NCBI GenBank assembly: GCA_945787735.1
Contig: CALZIQ010000002.1
Coordinates: forward strand, 1 to 64,000
Direction of reading: 5' to 3'
DNA length: 64,000 nucleotides
Source of the DNA: an uncultured Chromatiaceae bacterium
Lineage (GTDB): Bacteria > Pseudomonadota > Gammaproteobacteria > Tenderiales > Tenderiaceae
Shown: positions 44,278 to 53,155 of the stretch, piece after piece
Layout: the number at the start of each line of letters is the position of its first letter
How positions within the stretch are numbered: position 1 is the stretch's first letter
Notes under the pieces: model-generated
Database searches by the model: none
Seen by the model: only the letters and a program-made list of their open reading frames with translations
What the model was told of the DNA's origin: nothing
Made by a program: the position numbers and the translations under genes

Positions 44278-45717
44278 ATGAAAATTTTCCGACCAAAATC
44301 CATCCTTCAGTTAATCCTGATTGGTTTTGCCGTAGTGGCTTTGCCTCTGATTGTTGCATTAATTTATGCCGCGGTATCGGTGGATAGGTTGGCGGCGCAG
44401 AGCCAGCAATTGATCTCAGATGCCGTCAGGGCCACGGAGGGGGGGCGCGTGCTTGTTGACCAGATCACGGAAATGGAGCGTAATCTGCGCCAGTATCAGG
44501 TGTTGGGTGATGAGAAACTGCTACATGTCTATGAGGATAATCGTGCTGTGTTTAGCGAAACGCTGACAAGTTTGAGTCTGTTGCCACTGCCTGATTCATT
44601 GCGTCATCTTTCTAATCATCTGACTGAGGAAGAGGCGGGGTTTTATGCCGGCCTTCCTGATGACCAGGCCGCGCTGAAAAAGATCAAGGTTTCCGCGTCC
44701 TTCGAGCAACTCGCCAACCAGGCGCGTCAGATCGTGGTATTGAGTCAACGTCTGATAGATGAAGAAGTGGAAAAGAGTCTGGAATCGGCCCAACAAGCTA
44801 GACGCAATCTTTTCTGGCAGGCCTCGACATTAGTCCCGGTGGTGTTGTTGTTACTGGCGTTTGTCGTAATTTTGATCAGGCAGCCCTTGCGGCGTCTAGA
44901 TGAGGCCATTCGTCGTCTGGGCGGAGGTGACTTTTCGGTTGCGTTGAAACTTGAAGGGCCGCGCGATCTCGAACAGCTGGGTGAACGTCTTGACTGGATG
45001 CGCATACGCATGATGGAAGTTGAAGAGGATAAAAAACGTTTTTTGCGCCATATCTCTCACGAACTGAAAACACCCCTGACTACGATTCGTGAAGGTTCGG
45101 AATTGTTGGTTGAAGAGATTCCCGGCATGTTGACCAAACAGCAACGTGAGATTGTTGAGTTGTTGCACCATAACGGTGTGCAATTGCAAAAACTGATAGA
45201 GGATCTACTCGATTACAATGCCGCCACACGAAACCCGGGACTGAACCTACAGCGCCTGCGCCTGGATAAGCTGGTCGATGCAGTGATTGATGAATATAAG
45301 GTTGCGGTGATGGCAAAGCGGTTGTGGTTTGAGGTTGATCTGGCCGAGGTTACTCTGGTAGCTGATGCCGAAAAGTTGCGGATTATTATGGATAATTTAC
45401 TGTCAAACGCCGTCAAGTTTTCACCCAATCAAGGAAGAATTAAAATTAAGTTGTGTCGTGATGAAATGGATGCCGTGCTTGATGTTCAGGACCAGGGGCC
45501 GGGGATATCATTTGAGCAGCGAGAGAAAATTTTCGATGCCTTCTACCAGGGTTCTGCACCCTATACTGGCCATGTTAGCGGTACAGGACTGGGGTTGTCG
45601 ATAGTTCGCGAATACCTGCATGTGCATGACGGCACGATTGAGGTTGTCAACGATGGTGGAGAGGGAGCGCATCTGCGCGTGCGACTGCCATTGCAACAGG
45701 AGTTGGAATCAGAATGA
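44278..45717 (+). CDS. glrK: HAMP sensor histidine kinase, GlrK/QseE-like
   Basis: RHISHELKTPLTTIREGSELL, GTGLGLSIVREYLHVHDG; operon with GlrG/GlrR-like genes. Confidence 0.85.
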   Translation: MKIFRPKSILQLILIGFAVVALPLIVALIYAAVSVDRLAAQSQQLISDAVRATEGGRVLVDQITEMERNLRQYQVLGDEKLLHVYEDNRAVFSETLTSLSLLPLPDSLRHLSNHLTEEEAGFYAGLPDDQAALKKIKVSASFEQLANQARQIVVLSQRLIDEEVEKSLESAQQARRNLFWQASTLVPVVLLLLAFVVILIRQPLRRLDEAIRRLGGGDFSVALKLEGPRDLEQLGERLDWMRIRMMEVEEDKKRFLRHISHELKTPLTTIREGSELLVEEIPGMLTKQQREIVELLHHNGVQLQKLIEDLLDYNAATRNPGLNLQRLRLDKLVDAVIDEYKVAVMAKRLWFEVDLAEVTLVADAEKLRIIMDNLLSNAVKFSPNQGRIKIKLCRDEMDAVLDVQDQGPGISFEQREKIFDAFYQGSAPYTGHVSGTGLGLSIVREYLHVHDGTIEVVNDGGEGAHLRVRLPLQQELESE

Positions 45718-46238
45718 TGAGTCGACGACAGGGATTGTCAATTGGGTTGGTGCTGATCGCGCTGATCACTGGCGGCTGTACCAAACTGTATACTGAGTTG
45801 CCACCGCCCCCCGTGGTTGTAGCGCCTGAGCCGGTGTTAGTATTTATTCCTGAATCTGAGGGAATTCTAGATTATTTTTATGGCATTCAACACTGGCAGC
45901 TCGAGGATGTAAATTCTCACTTATCGGAATTGGAAAAGGCGTATGCTACACAGCCAGACGAGGCTTTGCGCCTGCGCTTGGCTATTGTGCTCGGTTTTGG
46001 GCGTTGCGCAGAATGTAAGCCAGCTCGGGCGATGAACTTGTTCAAGGAAGTCCGCGATACGGCGGATGATGGGGCATCTGTGGTGCTGGCGGATCTTTGT
46101 ATTGATCTGCTCGAAGCCAGGTCTAGCATCGCTGCCACAAATAAGCAGCTGGTCAAGGAACAACAAATAGTTAAGGAACTGCAGCAGAAACTGAATGCCT
46201 TAACCTTGATTGAAGAAAGTTTGCATCAGCGCGAATAA
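45714..46238 (+). CDS. Lipoprotein, QseG/GlrG-like
   Basis: Lipobox ITGGC; position between glrK and glrR; helical C-terminus. Confidence 0.7.
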   Translation: MMSRRQGLSIGLVLIALITGGCTKLYTELPPPPVVVAPEPVLVFIPESEGILDYFYGIQHWQLEDVNSHLSELEKAYATQPDEALRLRLAIVLGFGRCAECKPARAMNLFKEVRDTADDGASVVLADLCIDLLEARSSIAATNKQLVKEQQIVKELQQKLNALTLIEESLHQRE

Positions 46239-46260
46239 TCAGCGCATTAAGAGGGTTTGT

Positions 46261-47610
46261 ATGAATACAGCCAGGGTAATGGTGGTTGATGATGATCAAG
46301 GGTTACTGCGTTTGATGTCCATGCGTCTCGAGGCGGCGGGTTATAAGCCGTTGCCCGCGTCCAGTGGTGAGCAGGCGCTGGCGCAATTACCGGTGCTGCG
46401 GCCGCAGGTAGTGATTACAGATTTGCGCATGGAAGGCATGGATGGCATGGCTCTATTTAGTGCGATTCATGAACGTAACCCATCTTTGCCGGTGATTATG
46501 ATGACGGCCCACGGCACTATTCCGGATGCAGTTAGCGCCACCAGCCAAGGGGTGTTTGGATTTTTGACCAAGCCACTTGATAGTAAATATCTGTTGGAGC
46601 TGGTCAAGCAGGCCGTCGCGCTGAGCGGAGAGCCTTCCCAGAATCATGAACAGGATGAAACCAGCGCCTGGTGTCGAGAGATTGTGACGCGCAGCCCGGT
46701 GATGGAAGAGCTGCTAAGCCAATCACGCATGATCGCAGCCTCTGATGTCAGTGTCTATATCCATGGTGAAAGTGGCAGCGGCAAGGAGCTTTTGGCTCGC
46801 GCCATTCACAATGCCAGTCCGCGCGCAGACAAGCCCTTTATTGCCGTTAATTGCAGCGCCATTCCGGAACAGCTGCTTGAGTCTGAGCTGTTCGGTCATC
46901 GCAAAGGTGCCTTTACCGGCGCGACGCATGATCACAAGGGGCTGTTTCAGGCGGCCCATGGCGGCACCTTGTTTCTGGATGAGATTGGCGACATGCCACC
47001 TGCCTTCCAGGCCAAACTACTCAGAGCCTTGCAGGAACACCATGTGCGTCCGGTGGGAGCGGTTGAATCCGTTGAGATAGATGTGCGCATGATCTCGGCT
47101 ACGCATCGTGATCTTGAGCGGGCGATTGAGAGCGGTGAGTTTCGTGAAGACCTCTATTATCGACTCAATGTGGTGGCGCTGGAAATGCCGTCTCTGGGCG
47201 AGCGGCGCGAAGATATTTCTCTATTGGCTAACCATTTTCTGCAAAAACTGCGCGACAAGAATAAGAAAAATGTGAAGGGTTTTGCCTCGGAGGCGATCGA
47301 GATGTTGTTGCAGGCCCCCTGGCCCGGCAATGTGCGTCAGCTTTACAACGTGGTTGAACAAGCGTTTGTATTGGCAACTACGTCTATCATCCCGGCTCCC
47401 TTGGTGCAACGTGCCTTGCGCAGCAAACGTATGGAAATCATTCCTTTCGCCGAGGCGAGACAAAACTTTGAACGTGACTACCTGACCAAGCTACTACGCA
47501 GCACCAATGGCAATGTGACCCAGGCAGCACGACTTGCGCAACGCAATCGTACAGAGTTTTATAAATTGTTGAACAAATACCATCTCGCACCTGCGCTGTT
47601 TAAGGAATAA
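46261..47610 (+). CDS. glrR: Sigma54-dependent response regulator, GlrR/QseF-like
   Basis: REC; AAA+ GESGSGKELLARAIH and ELFGHRKGAFTGA; Fis-type HTH. Confidence 0.9.
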   Translation: MNTARVMVVDDDQGLLRLMSMRLEAAGYKPLPASSGEQALAQLPVLRPQVVITDLRMEGMDGMALFSAIHERNPSLPVIMMTAHGTIPDAVSATSQGVFGFLTKPLDSKYLLELVKQAVALSGEPSQNHEQDETSAWCREIVTRSPVMEELLSQSRMIAASDVSVYIHGESGSGKELLARAIHNASPRADKPFIAVNCSAIPEQLLESELFGHRKGAFTGATHDHKGLFQAAHGGTLFLDEIGDMPPAFQAKLLRALQEHHVRPVGAVESVEIDVRMISATHRDLERAIESGEFREDLYYRLNVVALEMPSLGERREDISLLANHFLQKLRDKNKKNVKGFASEAIEMLLQAPWPGNVRQLYNVVEQAFVLATTSIIPAPLVQRALRSKRMEIIPFAEARQNFERDYLTKLLRSTNGNVTQAARLAQRNRTEFYKLLNKYHLAPALFKE

Positions 47611-47614
47611 ATGC

Positions 47615-47632
47615 TGTCGCTGATTGGCGACA
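47615..47632. promoter_or_regulatory. GlrR-type binding site TGTC-N10-GACA just after glrR stop
   Basis: Exact TGTCGCTGATTGGCGACA; degenerate second site TGTC-N10-AACA at 47682-47699. Confidence 0.55.
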
Positions 47633-47785
47633 CGGAAAATCATCTTCTTATCAATTGGTTATGTGTAAATCAGGGGTTTCCTGTCGTCAGAGGGCAACAG
47701 ATTAGCCCTGGTTTCCATGCTGTCTTTATGAGTCTTTTCTCTAAAGTACTTTTAACTCCCTGTTTAATAAGCACTGGCCATTCGG

Positions 47786-47801
47786 TGGCATGACTATTGC
47801 T
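47786..47801 (+). promoter_or_regulatory. Sigma54 (RpoN) promoter TGGCATGACTATTGCT
   Basis: Matches TGGCACGRNNNTTGCW at all but one position. Confidence 0.65.
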
Positions 47802-47949
47802 CGTGCTATTGAGCACGGTTGATGGTGTCAGGCTGCTTTGGGCTTCTGTTATCAATCGGTTGGGGAAATGGCTGCTACTTCCTGCTAAACGATTTTGGTT
47901 GGCAGGTATCAAGTGATTTTTTTATTCATATGACAAAGGATTGATCAAA

Positions 47950-48726
47950 TTGGATACATTTTCGAACTTGTTTCAGCAGAATTTTGAGATCGTCAAGGCA
48001 GTGAGCCCTAGTTTGATTGACGAAGCCTACAAACTGAGATACCAGGTTTACTGTGAAGAAAAGGGTTATGAAGATGCAACCCGCTACCCAGACGGGCGTG
48101 AGATTGATGAATATGACAATCGTGCCGTTCACAGCCTGGTAAGGCATCGCCATAGTGGTATTTATGTGGGGGTGGTTAGATTGGTGTTGCCGCAACTTTC
48201 CGGTGTCGATTGTATGCTGCCGACAGAAGAGCATTGTGGATTAAACCTGGCAGAATCCCATCCGCGTTTAGCCAAATTGTCTAGGTATTCGGTTGGTGAG
48301 ATTTCCCGTTTTTCTGTCTCAAAAGTATTTCGCCGTCGCATCGCAGAAGAAGGGCTTATCTGGGGTGTATGCCAGGATGGCGAAAGTTACAATTCAAATT
48401 TTTTCCCAGGATATGACCGGCGACATTTACCGATGATTACCCTTGGTTTAATTTCTGCCGTGTTTAGCATGGCTGCCGAGCATGGTCTTGAGTATTGCTA
48501 CGCGGCAATGGAGCCAACACTGCTAAGGTTGTTAAAGCGTTTTGGTATCAACTTTCAGGCCCTGTCTATGCCAGTTGACTATCATGGCATGAGGGTGCCT
48601 GCGGTTATTCAAGCGAAGGATATATTCAAGGCCATGCATGAACATCCCGAGTTACGTGATATTGCCGCAGGATATCTCTCCGGTGATCAGGATGATTATT
48701 CCCAAAATCAGCGTGTTGCCGTCTAA
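47950..48726 (+). CDS. PEP-CTERM/exosortase system-associated acyltransferase (TTG start at 47950 preferred; 47941 possible)
   Basis: EAYKLRYQVYCEEKGYEDATRYPDGREIDEYDNRAVHSLV, ISRFSVSKVFRRR; AAGGA 9 nt before TTG 47950. Confidence 0.85.
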   Translation: MDTFSNLFQQNFEIVKAVSPSLIDEAYKLRYQVYCEEKGYEDATRYPDGREIDEYDNRAVHSLVRHRHSGIYVGVVRLVLPQLSGVDCMLPTEEHCGLNLAESHPRLAKLSRYSVGEISRFSVSKVFRRRIAEEGLIWGVCQDGESYNSNFFPGYDRRHLPMITLGLISAVFSMAAEHGLEYCYAAMEPTLLRLLKRFGINFQALSMPVDYHGMRVPAVIQAKDIFKAMHEHPELRDIAAGYLSGDQDDYSQNQRVAV

Positions 48727-48850
48727 CTAATTGTACCGGCAGCAGCGGGTTGCTGTCGGTCTGCCTTTTCATGATGGCGCTCAAGTGCGTTATCATTCCA
48801 ATTCGATTACTATCCCTCTTGCTTGTTGTTAGTTACAAGAGGAATAGCCC

Positions 48851-49636
48851 TTGGTATCACAAGACCGCAATTTCGATGATCTAAGTCAGCGTTTTGCCCG
48901 CAATATCTATGGTAGTGCCAAGGGTGAAATCCGTCTGGCTATTGTGTGGCAACATCTTCTGAAAGCCTTACCCCAGATAAACGCTGATCGTCATTTACGC
49001 ATTTTGGATGCAGGTTGTGGTTTTGGTCAGATGGGCTTACGTCTTGCCGATCTTGGACACACCTTAGTGCTGAATGATCTTTCTGAAAATATGTTGTCTG
49101 TGGCACGTGAACAATTTTCACAACAACAGCCCCAGGCAAATGTGGATTTCCTGCATCTGCCTGTACAGGCATTATCAGTCGATGAGTTGGGGCAGTTCGA
49201 CCTGGTATTGTTTCATGCTGTGTTGGAATGGCTGGCACAGCCAAAACAGACACTGAAAAAATTGCTTGGTCTGATCAAGCCCGGTGGACATCTGTCACTC
49301 ATGTTTTATAACCGCGATGCCTTGGTCTTTCGTAACCTGATTCGTGGAAACTGGCGCAAGGTGGAGAGTGGTGTGCTGCAGGGTGAGGAAGGTGGTCTCA
49401 CTCCTTACCACCCGCTAAGCTTGCAAGAGGTTGAAGGCTGGCTGCAAGAGTGGCGCATGCCCGTGCTGAGTCATGCCGGTGTGCGGGTGATTTATGATTA
49501 TATGGAAAAGCGACTGCGTGACAGCCGGCCGCTAGAAGAAACTGTGCGAGTCGAAATGGAATATGCCTGCCAGGAGCCATACCTGCATCTGGGGCGTTAC
49601 CTGCATGTAGTGACCGAGAAACGCGGAGCTCAGTGA
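48851..49636 (+). CDS. cmoM: tRNA 5-carboxymethoxyuridine methyltransferase (CmoM/SmtA-like); TTG start
   Basis: QDRNFDDLSQRFARNIYGSAKGEIRLAIVWQ, LDAGCGFGQMGLRLADLGH. Confidence 0.88.
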   Translation: MVSQDRNFDDLSQRFARNIYGSAKGEIRLAIVWQHLLKALPQINADRHLRILDAGCGFGQMGLRLADLGHTLVLNDLSENMLSVAREQFSQQQPQANVDFLHLPVQALSVDELGQFDLVLFHAVLEWLAQPKQTLKKLLGLIKPGGHLSLMFYNRDALVFRNLIRGNWRKVESGVLQGEEGGLTPYHPLSLQEVEGWLQEWRMPVLSHAGVRVIYDYMEKRLRDSRPLEETVRVEMEYACQEPYLHLGRYLHVVTEKRGAQ

Positions 49637-49800
49637 TGGGCATGCTATTGGCCTTGCTGGTGTTTGGTGTAAGTGCGTTTGTTTGCCATCACCTGGCCGG
49701 TAAGCGTGGTTTGAAACCCGTATTTTGGGGTGTGCTGGGGTTTCTCTTTGGTCCCTTGGTGATACTTGTTGTGCTCTTTGCTAAGCCTGCGAAACATTAG
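49636..49800 (+). CDS. Candidate 54-aa two-TM membrane protein translationally coupled to cmoM
   Basis: ATGA overlap; MGMLLALLVFGVSAFVCHHLAGKRGLKPVFWGVLGFLFGPLVILVVLFAKPAKH. Confidence 0.6.
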   Translation: MGMLLALLVFGVSAFVCHHLAGKRGLKPVFWGVLGFLFGPLVILVVLFAKPAKH

Positions 49801-50042
49801 CTGGTCGTCGGGTAAAAAATACTGCAAAACGGCATAGCAGATATACTCTGCATACTTCATTGAAATGTTTGGCTCGCTCGAGAAATGGCGCTGGAATGAG
49901 GCTTGCGTGATTAATTCTCATGATGTGACTATAGTTACAATAAGACCTTGTCCCTGATGGACAAATAAATAACAGAGGCTTGGTCTGATTTTGAAATAGG
50001 CTACGTTTTTGATGCTAGCAACTCGTATGCTAAGGAGGAAAA

Positions 50043-50357
50043 GTGAAGCGCCTTGCTTTAATGCTGATTCTCGCAGTTGTCTTTTCACCTCTGGTGGTGC
50101 ATTCCGCTTCATTGGGTAAATATTCTGACCCCCCTGTACCTGCAAGTCCGGAGCGATATGTTCAACCCGGGCAGGTTAAGCAACGTCTAAATCAAAAAAT
50201 GGAGGAGGCTATCGAGCGTCTGAATGCTATGCCGTCAGAGGAAAGAAAAAAATGGATTCACTATTATGTGTTGAAAATGCAGGCGGCACAAAAAAAGGGT
50301 AACTATCTGGAATCCGGCTACTACAGCGGCATTCTAGCTGGGGTTGGTGTGGAGTAG
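50043..50357 (+). CDS. Hypothetical exported protein, GTG start
   Basis: Signal peptide ...SPLVVHSA; AGGAGGAAAA upstream RBS. Confidence 0.65.
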   Translation: MKRLALMLILAVVFSPLVVHSASLGKYSDPPVPASPERYVQPGQVKQRLNQKMEEAIERLNAMPSEERKKWIHYYVLKMQAAQKKGNYLESGYYSGILAGVGVE

Positions 50358-50366
50358 GGAGGTGTG

Positions 50367-50855
50367 ATGAAAAAGCTGATGTTGATTCTTCTAATGGTGT
50401 TGGTCCCTTGTTATGCCATCGCTGATGAAATTGCTGATGCCAACAAGGAGCATCAGCTTGCTTTGCCCGATGACCCAGAAGAATTTGCAGATCTTGATTT
50501 CGATAATTTAATCAATGATATCGCAGACTCACAAAGCATGATTGACAAGTCGAAGCAAACGCTTGAACGGATTGAAAATGAGTTCTGGTATGTCATCGTG
50601 TTGGCTTGTCTGAGCGTTATTTCGTTATTGATTGTGCTTCACTATTTAAAGCTCAGGCAGGATGCAGCCCCGAGGGACTTTGTCAGTGCGGCAGGATTGT
50701 CGATGATAATTTTTGGCACGATTATTTTAGTGTTGATCGTTGATACCTCAGAACAGCTTACTGCTGCCATCGGAATCTTGGGGGCTATTGCGGGTTACCT
50801 GTTTCGGACTGCACAAGAAGGTAGCAGGGAGAAAAATTTACAGCAGGAGCCATGA
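50367..50855 (+). CDS. Hypothetical exported membrane protein with signal peptide and TMs
   Basis: MKKLMLILLMVLVPCYAIADE; two C-terminal hydrophobic segments. Confidence 0.65.
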   Translation: MKKLMLILLMVLVPCYAIADEIADANKEHQLALPDDPEEFADLDFDNLINDIADSQSMIDKSKQTLERIENEFWYVIVLACLSVISLLIVLHYLKLRQDAAPRDFVSAAGLSMIIFGTIILVLIVDTSEQLTAAIGILGAIAGYLFRTAQEGSREKNLQQEP

Positions 50856-50864
50856 CAAAGCTGA

Positions 50865-51320
50865 TCACATTAACGAAATGGGTTTTTCATGTGTGACTGT
50901 AGAGTTTTTCGCAAGCAAGGTTTGTCGCTCCAGAATGTCGGCAAGCGTAAACACAGACAACACTTCCATAAAGCTGTCGTGAGCGCGGTGCAGCAAATGT
51001 TCAAGCACACAGTCTGATTCCAGCATGCAGGTGCTGCCTGTATCAAAGCATTCCACCAACGCCATGTTTTTCTCGGTCTCTCTCACCACATCGGCGATGA
51101 AAATTTTATTGGCTGGAACACCGAGCATGAGTCCACCGCTTCTGCCCCGCGTAGAGTGAATAAAGCCAGCAACGGACAGCGTATGCACAATCTTCATTAA
51201 ATGGTTGCGAGAGATGTGGTAGTGGCGGCTGATATCATCAATGGTGACGCGTTTATCATTATGCTGGCCGAGATAAATCAGTACCCGCAAGGCATAATCG
51301 GTAAATTTTGTAAGTTGCAT
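50865..51320 (-). CDS. Rrf2-family transcriptional regulator, NsrR-like
   Basis: MQLTKFTDYALRVLIYLGQH; Cys cluster CFDTGSTCMLESDC. Confidence 0.88.
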   Translation of the reverse strand: MQLTKFTDYALRVLIYLGQHNDKRVTIDDISRHYHISRNHLMKIVHTLSVAGFIHSTRGRSGGLMLGVPANKIFIADVVRETEKNMALVECFDTGSTCMLESDCVLEHLLHRAHDSFMEVLSVFTLADILERQTLLAKNSTVTHEKPISLM

Positions 51321-51500
51321 GCTTGTGTTCTAAACCCCGCTTTAATCGCTTGCCCTTAGAACATGGATTTAAATTACATTATTTCCGTGCCGAGCGAAAG
51401 CCACACTAAGCAATATTTTTTTTAAACAGGGAGATGACGCAGTCGCAAAGCTGCAATAACGCAGTGCAATGCTCATGAATTTTTAATCGATCAGCGTGGA

Positions 51501-52358
51501 TTAGCTGTTGTGCAAACTCTCAGCTACGTAGAGGGTGTTTTGTAACAGGGTGGCAATGGTCATCGGGCCAACACCGCCAGGCACGGGGGTAATCCAGCTG
51601 GCGTTTTGCACAGCGGATTCGAATTCCACATCACCCACCAATTTACCGTTGTCGAGGCGGTTGATGCCAACATCGATGACAATGGCGCCGGGTTTAATCC
51701 AGTCGCCTGGAATGAAGTTGGGTTTACCCACGGCCACCACCACCAGATCAGCACGGCGCACATGGCCTTCCAGATTTTTGGTAAAGCGGTGGCAAGTAGT
51801 GACGGTGCAGCCAGCCAATAATAACTCTAGCCCCATCGGGCGGCCGACGATGTTGGAGGCACCCACGATCACCGCTTCCATACCGCGAATATCTTCACCA
51901 GTGTGTTCCAGCAGGGTCATCACGCCATAGGGCGTGCAGGGGCGCAGTTGTGGAATGCGCTGGACCAGGCGGCCGACGTTGTAGGGGTGAAAGCCGTCCA
52001 CGTCCTTGTCCGGGTGAATGCGATCAACCACCACTTCAGAATCGATATGCTGCGGCAAGGGCAGTTGCACCAGAATGCCGTCAATCTCATCATCATTGTT
52101 GAGTTGGTCGATAATACCCAGGAGTTCCTCTTGAGAGGTCTCTGCCGGAAGGTCGAAGGATTTGGAGACAAAGCCCACCTCGGCGCAGGACTTGCGCTTG
52201 TTTTTGACGTAGACCTGTGAGGCGGCATCTGAACCCACCAGTACCACAGCCAGCCCCGGGGCTCGTTCGCCCTTGGCAAGACGGTGATCGACGCGCTGTT
52301 TGACGTTTTGGCGGACTTCGGCGGCGATGGCCTTGCCATCAATGATCTTGGCTGTCAT
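51501..52358 (-). CDS. folD: Methylenetetrahydrofolate dehydrogenase/cyclohydrolase
   Basis: [48 protein letters not shown]. Confidence 0.96.
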   Translation of the reverse strand: MTAKIIDGKAIAAEVRQNVKQRVDHRLAKGERAPGLAVVLVGSDAASQVYVKNKRKSCAEVGFVSKSFDLPAETSQEELLGIIDQLNNDDEIDGILVQLPLPQHIDSEVVVDRIHPDKDVDGFHPYNVGRLVQRIPQLRPCTPYGVMTLLEHTGEDIRGMEAVIVGASNIVGRPMGLELLLAGCTVTTCHRFTKNLEGHVRRADLVVVAVGKPNFIPGDWIKPGAIVIDVGINRLDNGKLVGDVEFESAVQNASWITPVPGGVGPMTIATLLQNTLYVAESLHNS

Positions 52359-52558
52359 GGTCGGGTCCAAATTCCCATGCTGGAAAAGCGGCCAAGGATA
52401 CCAGATATGGCGCGCTGGCTGAACGGGTAACCCCGCCGGTATCAGGTCTATGGGCCTTGTAGGCGAGAAGTGATATGAAGTTTTGCAAGATGTTCGGGAT
52501 ATTTTTGTGATATTTGGGTCTTAACATGAAGGCGTGTCAAACAAGTCGGAGAAGTTCA

Positions 52559-53155
52559 ATGCAATTTTCAAAGAATGGAATTTTCCTGTGGGCAGCTATT
52601 ACGCTGCTGATTTCGCTGCCGGCTCGGGCCGAAGTAGAGAGTGCAATTTTCGCCGGCGGTTGTTTTTGGTGTGTGGAAAGTGATTTCGACAAGGTCGAAG
52701 GTGTGCTTGGCACCACCTCGGGCTACATTGGTGGCCAGTTGAAAAATCCTAGTTACAAGCAAGTTTCGAGAGGTGGCACCGGTCACACCGAAGCAGTAAA
52801 AATTGATTTCAATCCGGAGCAGGTCAGCTATCGTGAATTGGTGGATCATTTTTGGCGCACCATCGATCCGACGGTGAAAAACCGTCAGTTCTGCGATCAC
52901 GGCGACCAGTATCGTACCGGTATCTTTTATCTGGATGAGGCGCAGCACAACGCTGTTCTGGCGTCTAAAGCGGCCGTCGAAAAGAGCAAATCGTTTAAAC
53001 AGCCTATCGTCACCGAGATCACTCAGGCGAGTGAGTTCTATCCAGCCGAGGAGTACCACCAGGACTACCACAATAAAAACCCGATTCGCTACAAGTACTA
53101 TCGATGGAATTGTGGCCGCGATCAGCGCTTGGCTGAATTGTGGGATAAGGGCTGA
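52559..53155 (+). CDS. msrA: Exported peptide methionine sulfoxide reductase A
   Basis: Signal peptide; AIFAGGCFWCVESDFDKVEGVLGTTSGYIGG. Confidence 0.94.
   Translation: MQFSKNGIFLWAAITLLISLPARAEVESAIFAGGCFWCVESDFDKVEGVLGTTSGYIGGQLKNPSYKQVSRGGTGHTEAVKIDFNPEQVSYRELVDHFWRTIDPTVKNRQFCDHGDQYRTGIFYLDEAQHNAVLASKAAVEKSKSFKQPIVTEITQASEFYPAEEYHQDYHNKNPIRYKYYRWNCGRDQRLAELWDKG

Noticed and set aside
47822-47944. 40-codon ORF (MVSGCFGLLLSIGWGNGCYFLLNDFGWQVSSDFFIHMTKD) in the glrR-acyltransferase gap
   Set aside because: No convincing ribosome site and composition looks random; region better explained as leader/sRNA.
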